From positions 1 through 7,413 of the forward strand of contig CBFCZU010000212.1 of the NCBI GenBank assembly GCA_965602635.1: DNA of 7,413 bases, in the 5' to 3' direction. This document shows positions 1 through 7,413 of the stretch, piece by piece. How positions within the stretch are numbered: the stretch's first letter is position 1; every line of letters begins with the position of its first letter. Below the pieces are notes generated by a model. It did no database searches. It was not told the origin of the DNA and saw nothing but the letters and a program-made list of their open reading frames with translations. The stretch comes from CBFCZU01 sp965602635. Lineage in GTDB: Bacteria; Planctomycetota; Phycisphaerae; SM23-33. Position numbers and translations under genes: made by a program.

Positions 1-2091
<2,091 letters not shown>

Positions 2092-2119
2092 GGCTGCTCC
2101 CGTGCGAATCCGCTTAGTA

Positions 2120-3616
2120 TCACAATTGCTCGTCAATATCCACATGGGCGGGCCCGTCCGGCTCGCCCGCTGCCTGCCGGCCGAGCAGGTCGATCTTCCG
2201 CCACGCGCCCGACTCGAACCGCCAGGTCAGCACCAGCGACAGCACGATCACGAACGCCCCGCCCGCGATCCACGGCCCGATGCTCTTGAGCTGCGGCAGG
2301 AAGACGATGGCGGCGATCCCGCCTCCGACGATTATGCTCCAGCTCAGCACCACCGACACGACCATCGGCCAGAGGGTATCGCCCGCGCCGCGCAGCGCGC
2401 CCCTGAAAACGATGGCGACGGCGTCGAAGGCCTGGAACGCGGCCGCGCATATCAGCACCATCGCCCCCACGCGGACGATCTCGGCGTGCATCACCGCCCG
2501 CTGCGCCTCGGACACGCCGTGTTGGCCACGCAGACTTATGAACAGCTCGATCATGGGTCGCCTGAACACGTAGAAGGCCACCCCGCACAGGCCCATGTAC
2601 ACCGCGCCGATCAGCAGGGCGGCGTGGGCGCGCCGCCGCGCCAGGTCGGGCCGGCCCGCGCCGATGTGCCGACCGACCAGCGCGGTACAGGCGATGCCGA
2701 GACCGATGGCGGTCATGAAGGAGAGGTTCATGTACGCCGTGGCCGCGGCCGAGGCCTCCTTGTGCACCCGCCCGAAATACCCGACCAAGATGGCGTTGAA
2801 TACTGCCCAGGCGAGGATGTCGATGGAGAAGTGCACCCCGGCCGGCCAGCCCACGCGGAGGATGTCGCGGCAGAACTTCACCCGCAGCCGCCAGGCGGTC
2901 CGCGTGTGGTACCTGCGGTGCTCCCGGGCATACAGGAAGTACAGGAACAACTGCACGAAGCCGAAGCCCCAGCCGATGAGCGTGCCGATGGCCGCTCCCT
3001 TAAGCCCCAGGCGCGGGAAGGGGCCCGCGCCCGTGATCAGCACGTAATTCGCCACCACGTTCACGCCCACCGACGAGAGCGTCACGAACATCACGATCCA
3101 CGGGCGGCCGATGCCGTAGAAGAACTGCCCCAGGGACCGGTTCATCAGCATCAGCGGCATGCCGAGTATGAGGTAGCTGAAGTACACCCTTTGCAGCGCC
3201 AGCTCCCCGGCGGAAGTGGGCTCGCCGCCCCTAGCCGCGATCACATCGCGGATGGTGCCGAACAGCGGGCCGCTGACCGCGGCAAGCGGCATCATCAGCG
3301 CACCCAGGAATATCGCCAGGTACAGCCCGTGCCAGGCGTACTGCCCGCAGCGCCGCAGCTGCCCGGCGCCGCGGTTCTGCGAGACGAAGGTGTTGACCAC
3401 GATGATGATGCCCATGGCCAGGCTGGTGGGCACGAAGGCCGTGATCGCGGAGACGAACTGGGCGCTGAACGCCTCCGGACCGACGAGCTTGGAGACCATC
3501 AGCCTGTCCACGAACTGCATGACGGTGCTGCCGAGCATCCCGGCGGCGGCCGGAAACGCCAGGCTCAGCACCTCGCCCACGCCCCACATCGGCTTGTCGT
3601 CACGCAGTTCGGTCAT
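2120..3616 (-). CDS. MATE-family (NorM-like) multidrug/toxin efflux transporter
   Basis: Inner-membrane antiporter of the MATE family, which exports cationic drugs, toxins or metabolites using a Na+ or H+ gradient. The protein has 498 residues, a little longer than typical NorM (about 450-460), with about 12 hydrophobic segments in two repeats. TM1 (about 14-40) carries P22 and D37, which look like the conserved N-lobe Pro and cation-binding Asp of NorM-type proteins. Other family features: SQNRGAG (79-85), GRHIGAGRPD (315-324) and the C-lobe signature RGALRGAGDTLWPM (405-418). The C-terminus is a polar cytosolic tail. No good Shine-Dalgarno precedes the ATG at 3616; the upstream bases are the terminator U-tract and a 5-codon mini-ORF whose stop overlaps this ATG. 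The gene is first in an operon with ileS and lies just behind an Ile-rich leader peptide and terminator. The substrate cannot be read from sequence. A role linked to isoleucine stress or to export of an IleRS inhibitor is only inference from context. Confidence 0.93.
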   Translation of the reverse strand: MTELRDDKPMWGVGEVLSLAFPAAAGMLGSTVMQFVDRLMVSKLVGPEAFSAQFVSAITAFVPTSLAMGIIIVVNTFVSQNRGAGQLRRCGQYAWHGLYLAIFLGALMMPLAAVSGPLFGTIRDVIAARGGEPTSAGELALQRVYFSYLILGMPLMLMNRSLGQFFYGIGRPWIVMFVTLSSVGVNVVANYVLITGAGPFPRLGLKGAAIGTLIGWGFGFVQLFLYFLYAREHRRYHTRTAWRLRVKFCRDILRVGWPAGVHFSIDILAWAVFNAILVGYFGRVHKEASAAATAYMNLSFMTAIGLGIACTALVGRHIGAGRPDLARRRAHAALLIGAVYMGLCGVAFYVFRRPMIELFISLRGQHGVSEAQRAVMHAEIVRVGAMVLICAAAFQAFDAVAIVFRGALRGAGDTLWPMVVSVVLSWSIIVGGGIAAIVFLPQLKSIGPWIAGGAFVIVLSLVLTWRFESGAWRKIDLLGRQAAGEPDGPAHVDIDEQL

Positions 3617-3630
3617 TTCAGCACGAGCAT
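3613..3630 (-). other. possible 5-codon mini-ORF overlapping the MATE start (ATGA)
   Basis: Between the terminator U-tract and the MATE start, an ATG at 3630 opens a mini-ORF reading M-L-V-L-K-stop. Its TGA (3615-3613) overlaps the MATE ATG (3616-3614) in an ATGA. Because the MATE start has no recognisable Shine-Dalgarno of its own, translation coupled to this mini-ORF is conceivable. It is short enough to occur by chance, and its only ribosome-binding candidate is the G-rich 3' arm of the terminator hairpin. Confidence 0.2.
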
Positions 3631-3631
3631 C

Positions 3632-3668
3632 AAAAAAGCCCCGGAAGCTTGCTCTCGCTTCCGGGGCT
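3632..3668 (-). terminator. Rho-independent terminator of the leader (attenuator)
   Basis: Read on the minus strand, a perfect 12-bp stem AGCCCCGGAAGC / GCTTCCGGGGCT (3668-3657 with 3648-3637) closes an 8-nt loop and runs into six T (3637-3632). This is a textbook intrinsic terminator for minus-strand transcription only; the plus strand has no U-tract. It lies after the leader peptide and 15 bp before the MATE start. The gene upstream is divergent, so the only transcripts it can stop are those from the MATE-ileS promoter. That makes it an attenuator rather than an end-of-gene terminator. Confidence 0.93.
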
Positions 3669-3694
3669 GGGTTGGGTTCCTGGTAAGCGAGCGC
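3654..3694 (-). promoter_or_regulatory. proposed antiterminator pairing (competes with the terminator)
   Basis: On the minus strand the segment CTCGCTT-A-CC-A-GG (3691-3679) can pair with CCGGAAGCGAG (3664-3654). This gives 11 base pairs with two single-A bulges and a 14-nt loop. Two further G-C pairs (3694-3693 with 3652-3651) can form across one mismatch. The pairing uses 8 of the 12 bases of the terminator's 5' arm (3664-3657), so the two structures exclude each other. The 5' strand of the antiterminator begins only 3-7 nt after the leader-peptide stop codon. A ribosome sitting at the stop would cover it, whereas one stalled at the Ile codons would leave it free. The pairing was found by eye and has no computed energy. 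Confidence 0.65.
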
Positions 3695-3743
3695 GCATCA
3701 ACGGCGAATGCGAATGATAATGATGCGGATTATGTTGATTCGC
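3693..3743 (-). repeat. alternative leader hairpins within the peptide-coding segment
   Basis: The start of the leader ORF can fold onto its end in two ways. In the minus-strand sense, GCGAATCAAC (3743-3734) pairs with GTTGATGCGC (3702-3693) across the stop codon, giving nine pairs and one A-G mismatch. Alternatively CGGCGAAT (3745-3738) pairs perfectly with ATTCGCCG (3709-3702). These would act like the 1:2 protector hairpin of classical attenuators when the peptide is not translated. The overlap with the antiterminator strand is only two bases, so ribosome occlusion is probably the main switch. Confidence 0.45.
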
Positions 3744-3751
3744 CGCCGCAT
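3698..3751 (-). CDS. isoleucine-rich leader peptide of the MATE-ileS attenuator
   Basis: Short ORF of 17 codons plus TGA: MRRRINIIRIIIIRIRR. Eight residues are Ile (5, 7, 8, 10-13, 15) and seven are Arg. The Ile codons are ATC four times, ATT three times and ATA once, whereas the downstream ileS uses almost only ATC by my reading. A Shine-Dalgarno GGAG (3761-3758) sits 6 nt before the ATG, and the predicted transcript start lies about 14 nt upstream of it. The ORF is followed by a mutually exclusive antiterminator and terminator. This is the layout of amino-acid biosynthetic leaders such as those of ilv, thr and pheST. Its role would be regulatory: ribosomes slow at the Ile run when Ile-tRNA-Ile is scarce. 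It also lies antisense to the 5' flank of the plus-strand gene at 3912. Translation is inferred, not shown. Confidence 0.88.
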   Translation of the reverse strand: MRRRINIIRIIIIRIRR

Positions 3752-3765
3752 TGCACGCTCCAAGT

Positions 3766-3801
3766 GGGGGGAATTCTACCGGCGCCCGCCGCGGCAGTCA
3801 A
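3766..3801 (-). promoter_or_regulatory. sigma-70-type promoter for leader-MATE-ileS
   Basis: On the minus strand, TTGACT (3801-3796) and TAGAAT (3778-3773) are separated by exactly 17 bp, each hexamer differing from the sigma-70 consensus at one position. The expected transcription start is about A3765. This gives a leader of roughly 134 nt to the end of the terminator and 149 nt to the MATE ATG. The very GC-rich spacer makes this near-consensus match stand out. Confidence 0.85.
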
Positions 3802-3911
3802 GGGCGAATCTCCCGCCACCACTGATACTTTCATTCGGCAGGCGTTTGACGGAAAATGAGCAAGATCGCCCGACCGGCGGCGAGAGGCAAGCCGTATCAG
3901 GGAGACGTCTC

Positions 3912-4979
3912 ATGCGCGCGGCGCTGATAGGCCCGTCTTACAGCGGCAAGAGCACGCTGTTCGCCGCCGTCGCCGAGGCGGGCGGCTCGCACGTCCACCT
4001 CGAGCGGCCCGACGCCGAGCACCTGGCCGTGGTGAAGGTGCCCGACGAGCGGCTCGAATGGCTGGGGGAGCTTTACAAGCCGCAGAAGCTCACCCACGCC
4101 GAGATGGAGCTGCTCGACGTGCCCGGGCTCGACCTGACCGACCAGGCGTCGCGCCAGCGGGCGCGCGGGCACTGGCCGGCCGTCCGGCAGAGCGACATGA
4201 TCGTCATCGTCCTGCGCGACTTCCACGACGACGCGGTCCCGCCGTACCGCGGGCGGGTCGAGCCGGCGGCCGACGTGGAAGAGCTTCGCTCGGAGCTGCT
4301 GTTCTCCGACCTCGAGCAGGTGGCGGCGCGGATCGAGAAGCTCAACGCCGCCCTCCGCAGGCGCGGCCCCGAGCACGACGAGAACGCCCGCGAGCTGCAA
4401 CTGATGGAGCGGATGCAGGAGGCGCTGGAGGAGGAGAAGCCGCTCTCCGAGGCCATTGCCAACGAGGCCGAGGAGAAGATGGTCCGGGCGTTCGCCTTCC
4501 TGACGCTCAAGCCGGCGCTGGTGGTGCTCAACTGCGACGAGGACGCGGCCGGCGGCGGCGGGGAGGGCTTCGGCGGCTACCCGGCAATCCGGCTCTCGGC
4601 AAAGGTCGAGGAGGAAATCGCCGCCCTCGATCCGTCCGAGCGCGGCGAGTTCATGGAGGCGATGGGCATTTCCACGCCCGCCGGCGAGCGGCTGATACGC
4701 TCATGCTACGAGGCGATGAACCTGGTGAGCTTCTTCACCGTCGTGGGTAAGGAGGTCCGCGCCTGGTCGGTCCCCGCCGGCAGGAGCGCCCTGGAGGCCG
4801 CCGGCGAGGTGCACACCGACATGGCCAGGGGGTTCATCCGCGCCGAGGTCATAGCCTTCGACGACCTGCGCGCCGCCGGCGACGAGAAGCAGGCCCGCGC
4901 CGCCGGCAAGTACCGCCTCGAAGGTAAGCAATACGTCGTCCAGGACGGCGACGACATCGTCTTCCGTTTCAGCGTGTGA
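3912..4979 (+). CDS. YchF/OLA1-like P-loop NTPase with DUF933/TGS C-terminus
   Basis: Probable cytosolic ATPase/GTPase of the Obg-related YchF family; relatives bind ATP and associate with ribosomes. The C-terminal part (about 270-355) is the clearest evidence: FFTVVGKEVRAWSVPAG, HTDMARGFIRAEVI, AGKYRLEGKQYVVQDGD and FRFSV match the YchF DUF933/TGS domain closely. The Walker A motif is GPSYSGKST (7-15), G3 is DVPG (69-72), and the NCDE at 207-210 fits YchF's NxxE in place of the GTPase NKxD. A charged, probably coiled-coil stretch covers about 124-190. The length of 355 residues is near the usual 363 or so. The N-terminal half is divergent: the FxTIEPN switch, the redox Cys, the Gly-rich switch II and the catalytic-His position are not recognisable. 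It is therefore better called a paralogue than true YchF. The start at 3912 has GGGAG 7 nt upstream and puts the P-loop at the N-terminus; the frame is open further upstream without homology. The gene lies 8 nt before the NRDE gene. Confidence 0.88.
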   Translation: MRAALIGPSYSGKSTLFAAVAEAGGSHVHLERPDAEHLAVVKVPDERLEWLGELYKPQKLTHAEMELLDVPGLDLTDQASRQRARGHWPAVRQSDMIVIVLRDFHDDAVPPYRGRVEPAADVEELRSELLFSDLEQVAARIEKLNAALRRRGPEHDENARELQLMERMQEALEEEKPLSEAIANEAEEKMVRAFAFLTLKPALVVLNCDEDAAGGGGEGFGGYPAIRLSAKVEEEIAALDPSERGEFMEAMGISTPAGERLIRSCYEAMNLVSFFTVVGKEVRAWSVPAGRSALEAAGEVHTDMARGFIRAEVIAFDDLRAAGDEKQARAAGKYRLEGKQYVVQDGDDIVFRFSV

Positions 4980-4987
4980 GGGACAGG

Positions 4988-5755
4988 ATGTGCCTGCTGA
5001 TCTGCGTCAGGGGCGATGACGGCTCGACGCTGCTGGCGGCCAACCGCGACGAGCGATACGACCGGCCCGCGCGCGAGCCGTTCCTCTGGCCGGGGCGGGC
5101 GGGGGTCTTCGCCGGGCGGGACGAGCTGGCCGGCGGGACCTGGCTGGCGGTCAGCGGGCGCGGCGTCGTGGCCGCGGTCACCAACCGGCCCACCGGCGGC
5201 GGCGAAGACCCGGCCAGGCCCACGCGGGGCGAGCTGCCGCTGCTCGCCTGCCGATCGGCCTCGGCCGCCGACGCCAAGGCCGCCCTGACGGCGCACCTCG
5301 CCGCGACGCGCTACAACGGGTTCAACCTCTTCGTCGCCGACGCCGACGAGGCGTTCGTCATCCAGTCCCCGGGCGGGGAGTGCGACGCCCAGGCCGTCGC
5401 CCCGGGGGTCCACGTGGTGGGCAACGCGGCCTGGGACGACCCGGCCGGCGCCCGGGTGGCGCGGGCACGCGCCATGCTGGCCGAGAGGGCGGTCCGAATG
5501 CCCCCAGAGGGCGCCCTCGACGAGGCCTTCGAACGCCTCATGCACATCTGCCGCGACCACCTGCCCCTGCCCGGGGGCGGCGGGCTTTGCCTGCACGGAG
5601 ACGCCGCCGGCACGGTCAGCTCGACCATCCTCGCCCTCGGCCCCGACCGGCGGCTGATGCGTTACGCGCACGCTCCCGGCCCGCCGTGCCGCGCGGCCTA
5701 CCGCAACCTCGCCCCGGCCGCACGCGATGATGTTGTCCAGCCGCGCGGGCAGTGA
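4988..5755 (+). CDS. NRDE/TANGO2-family protein
   Basis: Member of the NRDE family (related to the human protein TANGO2), cytosolic and of unsettled biochemical function. The product has 255 residues. Family marks: the N-terminal MCLL with Cys2, reminiscent of N-terminal-nucleophile-type proteins; LLAANRDERYDRPA (15-28) containing the name-giving NRDE at 19-22; FAGRDELAGGTWLAV (41-55); AVTNRP (63-68); and YNGFNLF (109-115). I chose the ATG at 4988 over an in-frame GTG at 4976. It places Cys2 at the N-terminus as in the family, and it has GAGGG at 4978-4982 with 5-nt spacing. That Shine-Dalgarno overlaps the stop codon of the preceding gene, 8 nt away, so the two genes are probably co-transcribed and translationally coupled. 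The C-terminal 20 or so residues show no recognisable motif. Confidence 0.9.
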   Translation: MCLLICVRGDDGSTLLAANRDERYDRPAREPFLWPGRAGVFAGRDELAGGTWLAVSGRGVVAAVTNRPTGGGEDPARPTRGELPLLACRSASAADAKAALTAHLAATRYNGFNLFVADADEAFVIQSPGGECDAQAVAPGVHVVGNAAWDDPAGARVARARAMLAERAVRMPPEGALDEAFERLMHICRDHLPLPGGGGLCLHGDAAGTVSSTILALGPDRRLMRYAHAPGPPCRAAYRNLAPAARDDVVQPRGQ

Positions 5756-5768
5756 TAGAATCCGCGCA
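5733..5768 (+). promoter_or_regulatory. predicted promoter of the AsmA-like gene
   Basis: TTGTCC (5733-5738), a 17-bp spacer and TAGAAT (5756-5761) overlap the end of the NRDE gene. The -10 hexamer is identical to that of the MATE-ileS promoter. The expected start is A5768 or A5769, and the ATG begins at 5769, so the transcript would be leaderless or have one untranslated base. The absence of a Shine-Dalgarno before this ATG fits. The -35 match is only 4 of 6. Confidence 0.5.
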
Positions 5769-7413
5769 ATGAGCGAAGCGCCCGAGGTCAAATCCAGGCG
5801 GCGGCCCCGACCAAGGCGACGTTGGTGGCAAGTTGCGCTGCGCGCAGCCGCGCTGATCTCGGTCGCGTTGCTCGGGCTCTACGCCACCCTGCCCTGGTGG
5901 ATGCCAAAGGGGGCCCTCACCCGTTGGCTGGAAACTGACCTCGGCAAGACACTCGGCGTCGCCGTCCGCATGGACACGCTGGAGGCCTCCTGGGCCGAGG
6001 GGATAGTCGTCCGCAACGTCCGCGTCGCCAACGCCGAGGGCTTCGGCGGGGGTGACATGGCCGTCGTGGACACCTTCAAGTCCGACCTGTCGCCGATCCA
6101 CCTCCTCTGGCGGGGCAGGTTCAAGTGGATAGAACTTTCGGGCCTCCGCCTGCGGATGGTCGTGCACGAGGACGGGCGGAGGAACGTCGAGGCCCTGCGC
6201 CCGCTGATTGAGATGCCCCCGCCGGAGCGGATATCGGTCCGCGGGGTCACGGCGACGATCCAACTGCCCAACCGCGACCGGCCGCTGCGGTTGGACGTCG
6301 CCGACGGGCAGTACGACGCCGGGCGGGGCGGGCTGGACAGGATTACCCTCTCCGCCTTCCTGGTGCAGGAAGGCAGCAGGGCGCCGGTGACGCTGATGGC
6401 CTCCCTCGACAGGGGCTCGGGCCCGATCCCCATGCAGAGCAGCCTGCGCTTCACCGGCGTGGACACCTCGCAGTTGGACCTGCCGGCGGTGCTGGGCCTG
6501 CCACTCAAGCGGCTGTCGGGGCTGGGCGAGGGGCAGTTGGACTGCCGACTGGACCGCGCCGGCACGGCTGACTTCTCCCTGACGATGTGCGTTTGCGATC
6601 TCGACGTCCAGCCGCACAAGGGCCCCAAGCTGCCGGTGATCGAGATGGCCGAGATCGCCGTCGGCGGCAAGGCAGACCTTGTCAGCAACAGCCTTCAGGC
6701 CGACTCCTTCCGGCTTCGCCTGCCGGGGCTCGACCTGACGGGCAAGGCCGTCGCCCAGGCGCCCGCCATGGGCGGCTACTGGGGCGACCTCCGCTCGCTG
6801 TCGCTTCAGGGCACGGTAACGCCCGGCACGCTGGCGGCCCTGGTGACGGGCAAGCGGGTCCTCCCCGGCGGGATCGAAATCGACGGCGACGTGAGGGTGC
6901 GCCTGAAGTTCGACGAGCATTTCTCGCAGATGCCCTCGGGCGACCGGGCGCGGGCGTGGTCCTCGGAGGGGATGCTCGACGCCACGGCCGCAACCGTGCG
7001 GGTCGGACCGCGCGTCGCCAAGCCCGCGGGGCGAACGCTGGTCGCCATCTTCGGTGGCACGGTGGACGAGGGCACCTGGCAGCTCAACGCCGACCGCGCG
7101 GACCTGCTCATCGGGCAGAACACCTTCCGCAGCCGGGGCTCCCTCGGCAGCGTCCGCCGCAGTATCAGCCGCTGGGCCGAGGCCAAGGACCCGCCCACAC
7201 CGGCTACGCTCATGAAGGAGTTGGCCGAGCTGGACTGGACCGGCTCGTGGGAAATCGTCGAGCTGGAGTCGCTCGGCGACCTGCTCGGGGGGATGCTGCC
7301 GAAGGACGTCCGGCTCGACGGGCGAATCCGCGGCGAGTGGTCGTTCAAGCCGACCGGCAGGATGGAGCTGCGCGACGTCCGGCTCGAACCCGGGACGGAA
7401 CTGAGGGTGGGGC
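5769..7413 (+). CDS. AsmA-like envelope protein, C-terminal part outside the window
   Basis: The frame is open for 548 codons from the ATG at 5769 to the window end with no stop. The N-terminus is Arg-rich (R10-R18), followed by one hydrophobic segment (about 21-45, ending in LPWWMP). This predicts an inner-membrane anchor with the rest in the periplasm. The next part, about 60-142, has the characteristic AsmA-type layout: LGVAVRMDTLEASW, then IVVRNVRVANAEGF, a switch to SDLSPIHLLWRGRFKWIEL, and HEDGRRNVEAL. Further on the sequence shows alternating beta-strand-like stretches without Cys-rich or catalytic motifs, as expected for the repeating beta-groove of AsmA/TamB/YhdP-type proteins. Members of this superfamily are linked to phospholipid transport between membranes and outer-membrane integrity. 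The specific subfamily cannot be told. The start lacks a Shine-Dalgarno and lies 13 nt after the NRDE stop, at a predicted leaderless promoter. Confidence 0.82.
   Translation, partial: MSEAPEVKSRRRPRPRRRWWQVALRAAALISVALLGLYATLPWWMPKGALTRWLETDLGKTLGVAVRMDTLEASWAEGIVVRNVRVANAEGFGGGDMAVVDTFKSDLSPIHLLWRGRFKWIELSGLRLRMVVHEDGRRNVEALRPLIEMPPPERISVRGVTATIQLPNRDRPLRLDVADGQYDAGRGGLDRITLSAFLVQEGSRAPVTLMASLDRGSGPIPMQSSLRFTGVDTSQLDLPAVLGLPLKRLSGLGEGQLDCRLDRAGTADFSLTMCVCDLDVQPHKGPKLPVIEMAEIAVGGKADLVSNSLQADSFRLRLPGLDLTGKAVAQAPAMGGYWGDLRSLSLQGTVTPGTLAALVTGKRVLPGGIEIDGDVRVRLKFDEHFSQMPSGDRARAWSSEGMLDATAATVRVGPRVAKPAGRTLVAIFGGTVDEGTWQLNADRADLLIGQNTFRSRGSLGSVRRSISRWAEAKDPPTPATLMKELAELDWTGSWEIVELESLGDLLGGMLPKDVRLDGRIRGEWSFKPTGRMELRDVRLEPGTELRVG

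Larger units (their letters stand above)
3617..3911. other. divergent intergenic control region
   Basis: These 295 bp separate the MATE-ileS unit from the YchF-like gene. The half nearer MATE (3617-3801) is filled by the promoter, leader peptide, antiterminator and terminator described separately. The remaining 110 bp (3802-3911) should contain the promoter of the plus-strand gene. I found an isolated TTGACG (3846-3851) but no acceptable -10 element at the right distance, so no plus-strand promoter is called. A perfect 10-bp palindrome GAGACGTCTC (3902-3911) sits directly before the ATG at 3912. It overlaps the Shine-Dalgarno GGGAG there. Confidence 0.6.

Noticed and set aside
3617..3765. T-box riboswitch as the control element of ileS
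   Set aside because: The leader has no T-box consensus bulge or Stem I features and is only about 134 nt; an Ile-rich translated ORF explains it better.
3617..3765. Guanidine-type (ykkC) or other metabolite riboswitch upstream of a MATE gene
   Set aside because: Such riboswitches do precede transporters, but no recognisable conserved core is present and the Ile codon run accounts for the leader.
3822..3900. 7-bp inverted repeat CTGATAC ... GTATCAG flanking the region upstream of 3912
   Set aside because: The arms are short and 65 nt apart, with no further symmetry; compatible with chance.
3708..3911. N-terminal extension of the YchF-like ORF on the plus strand (68 extra codons)
   Set aside because: The frame is open, but this stretch is antisense to the promoter and leader peptide, has no homology to YchF N-termini, and the ATG at 3912 has a good Shine-Dalgarno.
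5616..6920. 434-codon open frame on the minus strand opposite the AsmA-like gene
   Set aside because: Shadow frame in GC-rich DNA with low-complexity composition; the plus strand carries the membrane anchor and AsmA-type motifs.

Overview
The window is GC-rich bacterial DNA holding two divergent transcription units around one 295-bp intergenic region. The genes point to a diderm bacterium: an AsmA-like envelope protein, a NorM-like MATE transporter, and a bacterial-type IleRS. The high GC, the IleRS sequence style and the YchF-like paralogue would fit a planctomycete (Phycisphaerae-like), but this lineage call is an inference of low to moderate confidence. No mobile element, CRISPR array, tRNA or rRNA was seen.

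Minus strand, read from 3765 down to 1: a strong sigma-70-type promoter (TTGACT, 17 bp, TAGAAT), a 17-codon leader ORF, a Rho-independent terminator, a MATE-family transporter gene (3616-2120), and after 28 nt ileS (2091 to beyond position 1; the C-terminal part lies outside the window). The leader peptide reads MRRRINIIRIIIIRIRR: 8 of 17 residues are isoleucine, and all three Ile codons are used. It is followed by the terminator hairpin, and an alternative antiterminator pairing can be drawn. This is the architecture of ribosome-mediated transcription attenuation. Here the sensed amino acid (Ile) matches the enzyme encoded downstream (isoleucyl-tRNA synthetase). This is the most interesting element of the window. 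It implies that MATE and ileS are switched on together when charged tRNA-Ile runs short.

Plus strand, 3912 to the end: a YchF/OLA1-like P-loop NTPase with unusual G motifs (3912-4979), an NRDE/TANGO2-family protein (4988-5755), and an AsmA-like protein that runs off the window (5769-7413). The first two genes are 8 nt apart and probably co-transcribed. The third is 13 nt further on, but has its own promoter-like hexamers placed so that its transcript would start at or one base before the ATG. It may therefore be leaderless.
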